From the NCBI RefSeq assembly GCF_000003195.3, contig NC_012876.2, positions 63,854,407-63,918,406 of the forward strand: a DNA stretch of 64,000 bases, read 5' to 3'. A model generated the notes under the pieces. It was given only the letters and a program-made list of their open reading frames with translations, did no database searches and was not told the DNA's origin. This DNA is from Sorghum bicolor. Lineage: Eukaryota; Streptophyta; Magnoliopsida; Poales; Poaceae. Below are positions 23,954 to 36,204 of this stretch, piece after piece (the stretch's first letter is position 1; each line of letters begins with the position of its first letter). Made by a program: the position numbers and the translations under genes.

Positions 23954-26900
23954 ATGGAGTCCGGTGGCGCCAGTGGCGGCGGCGGCGGCGGCGGCGGGGA
24001 CGACCAGCTGCACGGCCTCAAGTTCGGCAAGAAGATCTACTTCGAGGACGCCGCCGCGGCCGGCTCCAGCAGCGGTGGCGGTGGCGGTGGCAGTGGCAAT
24101 GCTAGCGCGACCACCGCGGCTCCAGCGACGCAGCAGCCGTCCCCGCCGCAGGCCGCTTCGCCCAGGGCAGCCAGCGGCGGCGGCGGCAGGAGGGGCAGGG
24201 CCGCGGGCGGCCCCTCCCCGGCGCCCGCGCCCGCGCGCTGCCAGGTCGACGGCTGCAACGTGGACCTCACCGACGTCAAGCCCTACTACTGCCGCCACAA
24301 GGTCTGCAAAATGCACTCCAAGGAGCCCCGCGTCGTCGTCAACGGCCTCGAGCAGCGCTTCTGCCAGCAGTGCAGCAGGTCACTCACACCACCCCCCCAC
24401 ACCGGCCGCCATTGTGGCACTCCTCCCCTCCACCCCCACCTCTCATTCACTGATTCATCAATTGCTTGTTTTCAGTTGACAGTCGGTTGCATTCGCTGTG
24501 CTTTCTGTGTTCTCATTCCACTTCTATTTATAGTTTTATACTGTCTAGGGTTTATGGAGACTAGACGAAAATTAAATTAAACAATTATAGGTTTATTATT
24601 ATGGGTGGACACATTGCAGAACACATTGGAAACTTGGCTCAGTTTAATGGAGCTTCCATTTCATCTATGGCGATGGCGTCTCTCTTCTCTTTTTGAACAA
24701 GAATGAAGGATAACAAAAAAAGATGAAAACTTGCTTTGGAATTATTATTGGAGTACTTTAATGTTTCGTTTGAATGGTGCTCATGAGAACTTTAAAGTTG
24801 GTAGGTTTGATGGATGCTCCTAGTCCTAAATATGATAGAGTGATGTGACTCAGCCTGCCTGCCTGTCTGTCAGTTTGCTTTGCATTAGATTCCAGTGTGT
24901 TACCTTATAGTATCTCACTGATGACTGTCAGTTAACAAGCCATTACTATATGCAATTTGCCCTTGAGCTTGATCGGATTGTGGTTGTGGGTGGTCCCCAA
25001 AGGAACAACACTGAGGAATTTCAAACAAGTCTTTGCCGATGTCCAGAGTATTAGTTTAGAATTCCAACTGTACAAGTTGATAGTATCCATTGTTTAGTCT
25101 ACCTCAAAAATAGCACTAGACATTTTTTGTCCCCTGTACTTAACCAAACTACATTCGGCATCCTTTGCCAACCAAAAAAAAAAAAACCCCTACATTGGAC
25201 ATGATAAGTTGGCCCTCAGTGGTCCCCCAAGGAAGAACAAGCTAGCCTTTGCCACTGTGTTATTCTTGGAACTTTACAGGTTGTACGATGCTACTCTATT
25301 CAATGTTTAGTGCCTAGAAAAACATGCTCCACTAAATTCATTAGGTTCAAGATCTGGGAAAAAAAAATTCTACTCACTTCAGGTGCTACGCCCAAACTAG
25401 GTTGTTTCTGGAATAGCTTGTTTCCTTAGGATACACTTTAGCATCAACGTTCATAAATTTGCTACTGATGCCTAAGGATAGTAAGCGTGTGGAAAGGCCG
25501 AGCTGTCTCATGGCTTAATACCAGGCAACAGATGGAAATAAAGAAAAAATAGAATGTAGCTACAGTCCTACAGACATGTATTTCAGTAATTCAGTTCTCT
25601 AATTTGACAACGGATTAAGGCAGTTTTTAATTAATTTCACTGTGTCATATTTCGTAACAATTTCATTTTTTGTTGGACAAAGGTGGCTTTCAGGTCCATG
25701 GTCACCTGTAGCGATGCTATTCTCAGATTTGTTAGGTTCAAACTTTTGGTTTTCTTTGTCGATCAAGTTACACAGTAGGAAAAAAAACTAAACATGATGG
25801 TGGAACTACATGTCTTAAGTGTTGATATGAGTAGGGCCTGGGCACATCACCCTAGCGACCACAACTTTTGTGCTTTAGGACTAGGCTACAGGGGTGTCCT
25901 CACTTCCCAGCAAAAGAAAAGGTGCCACAGTTCTGGATTTGGGCTGTCCTAAACCACAACGCCGCATAGCCACTTATAGCAACAACGCATCATTAGAGAA
26001 GCTAAGTTGGACCATCCACCGCACTTTGCTGTTAAGGGCACCTATCTCGGCGTTAATGGAAACCTCGTTGGTTGATGTGTATTGTTGTGTTAAGCCCGAC
26101 ATCTCACATCTCTTTGAATGATTACATACACTTTCTCTTTGCTTTCTTAGTATGGATGTGCAGGTGTAATTATGAATGGCATAAGACAGAGGTTAATCTT
26201 TAATGGATGTGCAGTACAGCCCTAGCCTAGGAGGAAGAGAAATGTTACTCTTGAATGTACTAGCACTCCCACTGGCTTCGACCTAAAGTGTGGTTTCCTA
26301 TATCCATGTCGCGCTATGCATGCTGCTACAAAGATAAGCATTGACATGCTGCTAATAAGATAAACTACTACTTTGAACTTACTATCATCCCATCATTCAA
26401 CTTGCATTCTACTCTATTGTAAGAGTTATTATGGTTCATGCTTGTTCCATGATTTTTTACAGCCGACTTAGGTTGCTTTCTACACAGAAACTATTAACCT
26501 ACAGCAATATATGTGGATTTAGAGAATGCAATTTGTATTCCTTATAAAATTCTGTTACTGTGCCTCGCCTGTAAGTTGAATCAAGGGCACTTGAATGAAC
26601 ACATCTCTGTTCACATAAATCACAGGTTCCACCAGCTGCCTGAATTTGACCAACTAAAAAAAAGCTGCCGCAGACGTCTCGCAGGCCACAATGAACGCCG
26701 GAGGAGGCCACCTCCTGGACCTCTTGCAACACGATATGGTCGCCTTGCTGCATCATTCGGTGGTAACAAATCTGCTTTATTTCTTTCTACTTTGTGATGT
26801 GAGTGATCAAAGTTTCAGTTTTTGTAACCGCTAATGTTCCTATGCTTGATCCAGAAGAGCCCGGCAGGTTCCGAAGCTTTATGTTGGATTTCTCATACCC

Positions 26901-27522
26901 AAGGGTTCCAACCGCCATGAGGGATGGGTTTCCAGCAGTTCGACCTGGTGAAAGGGCGCCTGGTAGTATCCAGTGGCAAGCGAGCTTAGATCCTCATCAT
27001 CATCAAAGTGCGGTCGCAGGATACAGTGCTCACTCATATGGGAGCCAGGGTAGCTCGTCGTCAAGGCCACCGGTGTTCCCTGGTCCGGAGATCCCCCCAG
27101 GTGGATGTCTTGCAGGAGTCCCCTCGGACTCTAGCTGTGCTCTCTCTCTTCTGTCAACTCAGCCATGGGATACTACCCACAGCTCTGGCCACAGCCATGC
27201 TGCATCAATGCCTGCAACAGCAGGTTTTGACGGCAACCCTGTGGCACCCTCCCTCATGGCGAGTAGCTACATTGCGCCAAGCCCCTGGACTGACTCCCGG
27301 GGCCATGAAGGCGGGCGGAACGTGCCTCAGTTGCCACCTGACGTCCCCCTCAGCGAGGTGCACTCTGGCTCAAGCAGCCATCACGGCCAGTTCTCAGGTG
27401 AGCTCGAGCTTGCCCTGCAGGGAAACAGGCCAGCACCAGGGTCAGCGCCAGCGCCGCGCAATGATCAGGGCTCCACAGGCGCATTCGACCAGTCCGGCAA
27501 CACAATGGACTGGTCACTCTAG
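23954..27522 (+). CDS. SPL14: SBP-box transcription factor, SPL14/IPA1 clade (miR156 target)
   Basis: Three coding exons, 23954-24378, 26626-26762 and 26855-27522, join in frame to a 409-residue protein. The SBP DNA-binding domain spans about residues 96-171 with two zinc sites (CQVDGC through HSKEP, then [15 protein letters not shown] and [10 protein letters not shown]) and a bipartite nuclear signal (KK at 153-154, then ERRRR). The first intron falls inside the CSR/FH junction, the standard place in SBP genes. The conserved N-terminal motif [12 protein letters not shown] and the C-terminal [11 protein letters not shown] and TMDWSL place it in the rice SPL14/SPL17/SPL7 group, which includes maize ub2, ub3 and tsh4 and controls tillering and panicle branching. 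The neighbouring lipoxygenase gene matches, from memory, the setting of rice OsSPL14, favouring the SPL14 orthologue. The start was chosen by homology; the frame is open further upstream to 23642. Confidence 0.93.
24379..26625 (+). other. First intron of the SPL gene
   Basis: A 2247-base intron bounded by CAGCAG then GTCACT and AAATCACAG then GTTCC. It splits an Arg codon (AG then G). No transposon with intact ends was recognised inside. Short open frames here are not called. Confidence 0.85.
27137..27156 (+). promoter_or_regulatory. miR156/157 target site in SPL coding exon 3
   Basis: These 20 bases match the complement of miR156 except for one central-5' position (CTCTCTC where perfect pairing would give CTCACTC), the usual site in grass SPL genes. 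They encode the ALSLL motif at about residues 283-287. Established work shows miR156 limits SPL14-type mRNA through this site, so the same control is expected here. Confidence 0.92.
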
Positions 27523-28246
27523 GAGGCCAAATAAAGTGCAGCAGATCATAGCCGCACAGAGAGATGGAACTGAAAGCCTGACGCTGCACGCTGTTTGCTA
27601 GCTTAGAGCATCCAGTATGATAAGGAACTAATGCAATGTCAGGAGACTAATTTCTTATGTGGTTGTCCGTGAACTCATCTGTTGCGTCTATGTAGACCTC
27701 CATGATTTGAAGTTATCATCAGCATGCTTCTCGGGGACTTTGCTCGATGTATTAATCTCATGCTCGTCCTGAAATTGCTCTGTTCAGTTTTGGTGTGATT
27801 CTTGAAAATATTCTGCTTGTTTGATGGTCCGTCCATGCTGCTGGTACTGTGGTCTTTACATCCTGTGATCCAGGGCAGGTGCACCTTTCAGGATTATGAC
27901 CCGGAGAAAAAGCAACCATGCCTCCATGCATCGTTTCTACTGAATATTGTACTTGAGGCTGCAGAACTTACATGGCCTTTTCCGCTGTGCCCTACAATGT
28001 TGCCTGGCATTGCCAAGAATCGGTTCCAAGGGAGTGTTGTTTATGTAAAGCGAGACCACAGGCACAGCGTGGCTTTGCAGCATGCTCTTAGCACCAGTGG
28101 TGTGGTGTGGTTTTGATAGACTGACTCGGCAGAATGAGATCCATGCAGCAGCTTCTTTCAAATCTACAAAATTTTCTCAGTGGAGAACAACAGCACCTTC
28201 TTTCCTGTGAAAGAGATTTTTTTCTTGGCGAATTTATTTCCTTTTT

Positions 28247-30115
28247 CCCAATCACAGTTTGTTGTGCAGGTGTTTCAATTTTTCTCACTCTTTTGTCCAA
28301 TCACTGTTTGTTGAGCAGGTGTACCGATTTTCTTTCCAGTGACAGTGAGTGTTTTCGATCTGTTGTACAGGTTGGAACTGTAGCTGCCTGTACACAGCGT
28401 AATTCAGGGTCCAAACAGGCTGAGGAACCCACACTAAAAGGAAAACCAATGAAACACTGCATCGACCTCAAATGCGGTAGCCTGTAGCCATATGGGACTA
28501 TGTAGCTCCTGCGACAATGAACAGCGATCATTCCAGGCTTATCATCGGTGATCATGGATCCTTAGACGACATACAGTACAGAGATTTTATCATCACACTG
28601 TAGATGCTCGAGAAAGTAGGGCTGGGCATTCACGAGTCTCAACTACAAACTCGAGCAGATGTCCAAAAATATAACCCCTTGTTCTGTTGGAAAACTGATG
28701 CTTCATTATGCCCTGCAGATTAGAAAATTAACCGTTAGAACATCAGAGCTGCAATTTCTACTCAACAAACTGACTGTGCACACATAATGCAAGTATTCTT
28801 TGAGTTTTAATGCACACAACATGCAGGTGTTTTGGTCAAGGCGTGCTGGTATGATTCTACCAGATGAGGGCACGGGTATTAAAGAAATAAATTTGAATAG
28901 CGTCACGGATTGTCAGTGGTTATTTGCCATGGTAATGTCATAAGCATTTCTATCAGGAAACAATTAGTCAACAACTCCAGGTAAACAAACTGAGATGAGT
29001 TGCCATGGCAGAAAGTACTATTTGTTGATTTGTTGTGAGAGAAAAATACTGCTGAATGACTGCCAGATTCGGCTGATAAGCTAAAGCGAACGGGAAAATT
29101 TGCTGACAGTATAACATTATGGAGCAGGAAAAACAGTGAGGATTAGGAACAATGTTCAGTTACCACAAAAGAATATAAAACATTCAATATCGTTGTCTAC
29201 TTAGCCAGACAAAAAAAAAAACTCAACCTGCGAGAGTAAGACAGCCCCCGGGCATTGCATTAAGAAGAAGACCTCACGCAGGTCTAGAACCCCCCCCCCC
29301 CCCCCACCCCTTTGCCCCACCCATACACAGCAGACCGTAGCCCATGTGAGAACAACGACGACCAGGCTGTATCTCAGACTTTGCGAACAAACCTCCCATG
29401 GGAGTCAAACTCAGGACCTAAGGAGTGCTACTCAAGCCACCTACCAACTCAGCTGGAGGCCCTTTCACACTTAGCCAAATCAAACAGACAAAACAAAAAA
29501 TAACAAGCAAGAACACAAGCAAACATCCATGAGACTGAAATCCAGCTATTAGTGCAACTGTTTTATTTTCTACTTAAAGCATCAAGACTTGCAACTGCAC
29601 GAAAGAGAATATCCTCGAAAATTTGATGCATGTATCTCCTTTTATGTCCAATCACTATTTCTCATGGCATTCCTTTTATTTCCAAAGATTGGTTTGATTG
29701 TGCTGTACAAGTTGAAAATGTTGCTGTTGGAGAATTGTCTAATTCAAAGAGCAAACAGATGAGGAACCTACATCAAAGAAGGCCAATGGACCTTAGGCAA
29801 GGGTCCAAAGAGTACAATGATGAAGTTAGGGACAATAGGAAATAAGAACCGGCCTCAGGCTAAATAATGCTGCAGCATATGGTATTATGGTACCTTCTGT
29901 GATGTTCAACAGTGATCATGGCCCTTTCCAGGCATTTCTTCAGCAATGATGGATCCTTAGACGACACACAAGACTGACAGCAATGTACAGATATTCTATT
30001 CCAGCATTGCACAGTGGAAGTTTCATAAAATAGACTTTGACTTTTCTGACTACAAAATCGAGCAGATGTCCACAAATATAACCCCCTCTCTCTCACTCAG
30101 TTGGAAAGCAGATAC
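28247..30115 (+). repeat. Diverged direct duplication downstream of the SPL gene
   Basis: Segments at about 28365-28695 and 29700-30115 share scattered strong matches in the same order: a TGTACAGGTTG/TGTACAAGTTG core, ACAG(..)TGAGGAACC, GATCCTTAGACGACA, and TCGAGCAGATGTCC followed by AAATATAACCCC. Each begins with an open frame ending in a stop (VQVGTVA... to 28487; VQVENVA... to 29845), as if each were the last exon and 3' region of a duplicated gene. The start of copy one is preceded by a smaller local repeat (about 28248 and 28300, 53 bases apart). Origin unknown. Confidence 0.55.
29211..29463 (-). mobile_element. tRNA-derived SINE (grass Au-like)
   Basis: On the minus strand it starts GGCCTCCAGCTGAGTTGGTAGG, which contains a pol III A-box-like stretch, followed about 30 bases on by a B-box-like GAGTTTGACTCC, and ends in a T run (complement of the A run at 29211-29221). 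This matches the layout of the Au/PoaS SINEs of grasses. A 16-base C run (29290-29305) lies inside, opposite the G run of this SINE. No clean target duplication was identified. Confidence 0.6.
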
Positions 30116-31512
30116 AAAAGTGTCATCCACTTATCACAGGTCAAAATCACAGTTTCCTTATTCACCACCGGCAGCAACTATTCTCTTCTGGCTCTGAAGT
30201 GCCTTGGTGCCTTGATGAGGGACTTCTGAAGATGTAGCTCCGCTTCAGTTTTGCTGCATATCATATGCAGAGACTCCTTGTGGCTTTCCGTCCCACCCCT
30301 ATCTTTCCAGACTGACGAAGAACAAATACAATTCAGTTTTCATGTTGAGATATTTATCACTGCAACAAGCTTCTCAAGCTGGTTAGGCAGCACCAGCAGA
30401 AATGTCCCTAAGGAAATGTGAAAGGGTCCCAATACCCTAATCATCCTAGTGACTTGGGAAGTCTAGAAGCACCAAACCACCTGCATGTTCGAGGAAGACA
30501 AGCCAATTGTTCAGACCCACTGCTGTAAACTTAGTCAACGAGTGCAGTTTGTGGTGCTTGGCTGGTGCTTTCACACTCCATGAACTCCTCTTACTTCGCT
30601 CACGCCCGACTCTTAATTGGTATTCAGGTGGTGGATGATGTTTTCTTTTTTTCAATAAGGGAAGCTTTATTAATTTCAAGATCATTACATCGAGTTGGTA
30701 TAATGATCTTCAAACACTCCAGGATAAACATAGCATCAAAAAAAGATTAAAAAAGTTTAGATTTAGACACATTAATAGCACTCGATTCGTAGACTAGACT
30801 GTCATCCATGTGCCCATGTGGTGGATAGTGCTTTCTGATCATTTTGGCACGTTTGGTTCCATGTATAAGCTGGGTATCCACAAGGAGATGTGAAAAGCTT
30901 GTGAAACAGCACATGTTGGACGTGCATTCCCCAGATGCCCTTTAGCACCGAGGCCATATGTTAATGGGACGACGCAAGCGAATCAACATGTTATGGCAGG
31001 GAGACTTGGAAGACCTTTGTATTTTGACGCTTTTGTAACCCTGTTTGCTAGATGGGTTGCCGCTTTAGTCAATTGGCCTCCTCCTCTGTACTATTTTCCT
31101 CTCTTAATAAAGTTACCCATAGCTCTCCTGTTTTACTCGAGAAAAAATATTGAGATATTGCACATGTAGCAGTTAATAGTGATTTGCATGGCATCACTCT
31201 AGAGGATATGGCCTTCCAGCACTTCCAGGGCAACAATTTTGTTTTGTGTCATCTTAAGGTCTCATCACTCCGATATAAAATAACAAGAAATTATTTTAAC
31301 TAGAAGTATAAAAGTAGCCAATCCGGCCAAAAAAACAAGCTATTCTAGTGCTTATTGTGTCTGTATGATAAGGACAAGAGCACAAAGCTTGTGATGCTCC
31401 AATGTATTACGAATCCAATGTACACCAATCATGACCAAACATCATTGCAGTGAGTATAGAACCATCACCTGTTTGGATCAAAGACAATTCTTTGTCACCT
31501 TCACACAACAAA

Positions 31513-32834
31513 TCAATGATCATCCTCATCAGGGCCGGGGCATTCCTTTGCGAGCGCTTCTGGTGATTCATACTGAACAAAGGAGGAAAAAGTATCCAGT
31601 GTAAGGTATGGAAGATGCTGTATCAAAAAAAAAAAACTGAGTTTCCTGAACAAAGCTCACCTTGCATCCACAATAAAGGCAATACTGGTACTGGCCACGC
31701 AACTTAGACAGTATGTTCTGCAAATCCTGCATTAAAAAACATGGCATGTTAATATCTTCCTCTTTGGCAACCAGCACAGTTAGTACAGTTCAGAATTTGC
31801 AATCCATATCCATGCTACTCCTCACTGCCTTCATATGACATGGGTACGAAAAAGCAGGCATACTATTATCAGGCACCCATAAGCATTTATGCTTGGTCTT
31901 TTTGAAGCCAAAAACAGAAAAAGAAAAAACAAGGTCGAATTATGTTTTTGTGCATCCAAAACATGGTTTTGACGAGTTGACGACAATGGTGTCAAAATGG
32001 CTGAACAGTCATATACCTGATTTAATACCATGATCAGTTTTTTTGTTAACTCCACTTTACATTCCCCGTAATCCCACTTCACTAAGTTTGAGTTTTGTAA
32101 ATCATAATGCATAGCACAATGCACAATCACATTGGGCCTGTGATCCTAAACAATGAGACCAACATAAAACAAGAAAAAAGAGTAAAATTGACTACCTCTT
32201 CAGTGATCACCTCCTCTTCCTCCTCTGCCCCTTTCTCTTTCTCCTCCCCCTCCGGTGCCGGTGGCTCCACCTCCTGGTTCTCCAGCTGCGCGAGCGCCCT
32301 CACGGCCTTGCGGTAGTCCCAAACCACCCTCCGGCCCTTCCACTGCGTGCTCTTCCGTGCCCTTAGCTCTACCGCCATCTCCTCCTGCTGCCTCCGCTCC
32401 CGCTCCGCCACCTCCCGTGACTTCTCCACCGGCGCAGGCGTCGTCGCCGGCGCCAACGCGGGCTCCTCCGCCCCGAGCCCCGCCCGCGAGCGGCGGATCT
32501 CGATGCCGACCGGCTCGGCGGCGGCGCCGCGGGACTTGGGATCGTACCCCATCTGCCTCAACATCCTGAACCCTACGTTGCTCTCCGGGATGGCTTCCGC
32601 GAGCCCGGCCATCGTGCGGGCGTCCTCCTCCCGCTGCTTTCGCTCGCGCTCCTGCCGCCGTCGCTCCTGCCACGGCACGCCTTTCCCGCGCTTCGCCCGC
32701 GCCTGCGCCTGCGCCTGCGCTTGCGTGGGTGGCTGCTTCCGGCGCCCGAGGTTCTTCGGTGGGGAGGAGGACGGACTCGGCGGGAGGAAGCGGGAGAGGT
32801 CGCCCATGTAGTCCTCGTCGGCGTCCGGCTCCAT
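31513..32834 (-). CDS. GPATCH11: G-patch domain-containing protein 11 homologue
   Basis: Three exons on the minus strand, 32834-32196, 31726-31661 and 31572-31513, join in phase 0 at both junctions to give 254 residues. The N-terminus EDYMGDLSRFL matches the conserved GPATCH11 start, a basic coiled region follows, and the G-patch covers about residues 85-123 (VGFRMLRQMGYDP through RAGLG). The C-terminus YCLYCGCKYESPEALAKECP then GPDEDDH corresponds to the family's conserved Cys-containing tail. G-patch proteins usually activate DEAH-box helicases in RNA processing; human GPATCH11 is nuclear. That role here is inferred. The length is close to the animal protein. A repeated GCCTGCG unit near 32700-32725 encodes a QAQAQA tract, a likely length-variable site. 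The start ATG is the first in the frame and matches the conserved N-terminus. Confidence 0.92.
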
Positions 32835-32988
32835 GGCGCGCGCCGAGCGTCAGTGGTCGGGGTCGGACCGTCGGAGAGGAGGGAGACGGGCCGTGGTCCC
32901 GTGGAAACCGTGAAGTGCGGCCGTGCGTGGCGGTTGGCCGCCGACGAGGGCGCAGCGGGCTTTGGTCAGGTCCTGTTTCGCAGAGTAA

Positions 32989-33013
32989 TGGGCTGGGCTT
33001 TAGTTTATTGGGC
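32989..33013 (-). promoter_or_regulatory. Site II-like cluster upstream of GPATCH11
   Basis: Two adjoining TGGGCT motifs (32989-32999, plus strand) and a third TGGGC at 33009-33013 lie about 160-180 bases upstream of the start codon. Clustered TGGGCY motifs are TCP-binding sites common in promoters of plant housekeeping genes. No TATA box is evident. Confidence 0.4.
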
Positions 33014-33244
33014 GATTGGATCACACCGAGTGTTCCTGCCAATTTTAGCGCTTGGAACAATGGCAGTGCCTGCCAACGAAAGGACTCCCAATTTGAAATG
33101 TGAGCGGGAAGAATGCGTTTTTTGTTTTATCTCATCCTCCATTCTTTACTTGTCAGACTATCATACAAATTTTAACATCTAAAGTAGCTGTGCATCTCCT
33201 GCCCCCTTTTTTTTTTGGCAATGATAGTTTAAGCTTTACAAATA

Positions 33245-33504
33245 CTCCCTCTATCCCAAATTATAAGGCATTTCAAAAAAATTTAGAGAATCAAAGCATC
33301 TTAAGTTTGACCAAAATTTATAGAAAAAAATATAAAGATTTATGACACCAAATAGATATCTATAAAAATATAGTTAATGGAAAATCTAATGATAATTAGT
33401 TAACATCATAAATATTATTATTTTTTTATATAAATTTGGTCAAACTTAGAATACTTTGACTCTTCAAGATTCTTGAAATACCTTATAGTTTGGGATGGAA
33501 GAAG
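33245..33504. mobile_element. Stowaway MITE
   Basis: Starts CTCCCTCTATCCCAAATTAT and ends ATAGTTTGGGATGGAAGAAG; TA at 33243-33244 and 33505-33506. It is closely related to the copy at 5352. Confidence 0.8.
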
Positions 33505-34706
33505 TAAAACTTTTATAATATCAATGTTCGCAAGGTTGTTTTGATAAGAGAAAAATTGGGACACTAGAAATGACCTCTCTTTGCTACTGGACACGAAACA
33601 AGTGCAATTTACTCGTGGACACTTTGCTTCTTGTTAGGGGGTGTTTGGCACGACTCCTCACGAGAGACTTCTCTAGAGGAGCCTGAGCCGTTTTGGGGAA
33701 GCTATAATTGGTGGTTTCACCAAAACAACTTCGACTCCTCTGCTTTTTACTTAAAAATAGTTTCTCGAGAAAAATATTTGGCAGGGCTCCTCTGTAGGAG
33801 CCTGAGCCGGAGCTGTAACATCCCAGATTTTTACGTAAACCAAAAATACGAGTTTTTTTTTAAAATTTTTCCTGTAATCGTGTGAAGCATATAGTTTTTA
33901 GGTCTAATTCGATCCTAACCTGCTAACAAATCGTAGCATACATGTAGATTTGTTTGTAGACGAGTGCTCTTATTCGTGAGTCGTCTTGAGTTGGGTCATG
34001 TTTAGGGTTTTGAGTTTCTTTTGGAGTGCACAAATCCGTAGCAAAGTTTTCTCGAATCTCCGTTGAGCCTATCTCAAAGGTGAAGCGAATCCCTTCTCGA
34101 TCTTTCGTTGGAGTACGTCTCAAACTCCTTTTGATCCTCCTTGAACTCATCCCAATCTCTCTTCACCTAAAACCCCTTGATATCTATTCCCAAAATACCC
34201 TTCTCAAAATCCCTTGTCATAATTAGGAAAGCATTCTTTCTCTCTTGGGCCTAAACCTTTCCCCTTCCTCCCACTCCTTCTCCTGGCCCGGCCGGCCTGC
34301 TCTCTTTCCTCCAGCCCAGCCAGCTCTCTGCCTCCCCTCCTCGGCCCAACTGGATTCCCCGCGGCCCACTCCCCTCCCCTGCCTCGCCCCGGCCCAGCGA
34401 CGCAGCACCTCGGCCCGCCTCGCTCCCCCTGTCTCCCCGCCTGGCCCACCTTCCCCCTCTGCCCCCCACACGCGGCCCAACTACCTGCCCCGGCCCAACT
34501 CGCGCGCGCGACCCAGCTGGCCATCTCGGCCCGGCCGAGCCGCGCCCCCTGTGCCCCAACCCTAGTGCGCCCGCTCCCAGGCCGAGCCGCCGCCGCCGCG
34601 ACACGCACGCACCCGGACGTCGCGCCCCGCGATTCGCGCCACGCGGCCCGCCCACGGCACGGACGCCGAGGATGGACGGCCACCCCAAAACCCTAGGCGC
34701 CGCCCC

Positions 34707-34714
34707 TATAAAAG
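34707..34714 (+). promoter_or_regulatory. TATA box inside the LTR
   Basis: TATAAAAG preceded by GC-rich sequence and about 890 bases from the LTR start. If real it would put the U3 region at about 0.9 kb and leave a long transcribed R-U5 part of more than 4 kb. Confidence 0.45.
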
Positions 34715-36204
34715 CCGTGAGCAGCGCCTCCTTTCTCCTGGAGCCCATCCCAGCCGCCGCCGTCTCCTCCCCCAACGAAGCCGCTCGCCACCTCCTGCCC
34801 GACGCCATCGGCCTCGCCCCGCTGTTGCCCTGCCGAGCTGCCCTCAGCCACGACACCGGAGCCGCTCCGTCGAGTCGAGGCCGAGCGCGGACTCGCGACC
34901 ATGGACGACCGCGCGCTCGCGTCCTCGACCTCGCCTGCCCGCTCCGACACCGATGCCCTACGACGTCGCCCGCAGCCGCGACGCCGCGGACTGAACCCGT
35001 GGCGAGCCCGTGACGACCGCGCTGTGTCGGCCTCGCCCTCGCCCCGGCCGCCGCGACGACACCAGCAGGCCGCGTGCTCGCCACGGTCGCCACGTCCAGG
35101 AGCGACGCCGCGCCCTCTCCGCCGAGCTCCATCCATGACGCCGCACCGGAGCCGTCCGCCGCACGCCAAGCGTCGAGCCCCTGCATCGCGAGCTCTTCGT
35201 CCACGACGCCATGCTGCCCACGACGACGCTCTGCACCAAACTCCGTGCACGACGTCGCCCGAGCCCTTGGCCGCGTGCTCGCCGCGGTCACCACCCTGGC
35301 AGCAGCATGGCAGCCGCGACGTTGCTGTGGTGACCGCGAACACTCCCTCCCTCCACTGAGCCAGAACGTGCAACAACAGCAGCAGGCCACCGCTACCTTC
35401 CTCGCGATCTGCAAGGTCGAAACCCCCCTAAACCCTGTTGACATGGGCGAAACTCCTTCATACTTACATCATTTTGATATCAATCATTGTCCTTATCATG
35501 ATTTAGCACGATCTATCTTTGTCTATATCATTGCCTGTGCCGTGCCTTCGTGCCGGTCTATTTATCCATCTCTCTATTTATCTCTTGTGCTATGGAAATG
35601 TGCTACTCCGAGTTGTCATCGTGTCTTTATGTTGTCAGTGGTCGAGTCGTGATTCTTGTGTGTTTGTCGTTGTCTGTGGACCGTGCCGTCGAGCCGGTTG
35701 AGAGAGTGATATGTTTGAATGTTGCGATCGCGAGTTTGTCTCGCCATGGCCGTAATGCCAAGCATGTCCCTCCTCTCGTGTTGTCGTTCTTGTTTTGTGT
35801 TTCGTTGCCCCTGAGGACCGAGCCTTCGAGCCGGTTAGGGAAATGGTAGTGCGTTCGACCATTTCGATCGTGGGTTCGACCCGCCGTGATCGCAATGTCG
35901 AGCGTCACTCGTTTTCCCGTGTTTAGTTGACTTCGTCACGCTACGCTTGTTAGCTCCTACTCCCGTCCCTCGGACATGGTCATCGTGTGTCGTCATCGAC
36001 GCGGTTCTTACCCGCACACTCGATACCTAGGTGGCCTAGTCGAGTGGGATACGAATTAGGGGGCAACCTTCGTGGAATTGTCGGAGACCAACTTGTTAGG
36101 TGGAGCTCATGGCCGCGAGTCGCCTCGCCATGGTCATCAGGCTTTACCTTGCTTCTCGCATGTTTATCTTATCTGTCTCGTATGCTTATGCCACCTAGAC
36201 CCGG

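Noticed and set aside
23711..24479. Long alternative frames over SPL exon 1 on both strands
   Set aside because: Shadows of a GC-rich exon; only the frame from 23954 encodes the SBP domain.
27802..28116. A 104-codon open frame downstream of SPL14
   Set aside because: No recognised domain; probably within the SPL 3' untranslated or flanking sequence.
29390..29463. tRNA-like A- and B-box sequence
   Set aside because: The spacing and mismatches fit a SINE; no complete cloverleaf with acceptor stem could be drawn, so no tRNA gene is called.
30630..31150. Possible LINE or retroposon remnants (TTAATAAAG-type ends; also near 6090-6145 and 56200-56275)
   Set aside because: Only short 3'-end-like sequence is visible; no reverse transcriptase coding or target duplication was found.
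32200..33060. A 286-codon minus-strand frame overlapping GPATCH11 exon 1
   Set aside because: Alternative frame of the GC-rich exon; the GPATCH11 frame has the conserved domains and correct splice phases.
34251..35444. A 397-codon minus-strand open frame and several overlapping plus-strand frames
   Set aside because: They lie in the GC-rich part of the solo LTR, overlap in many phases, are Arg/Ala/Gly-rich and show no domain. Composition explains them.
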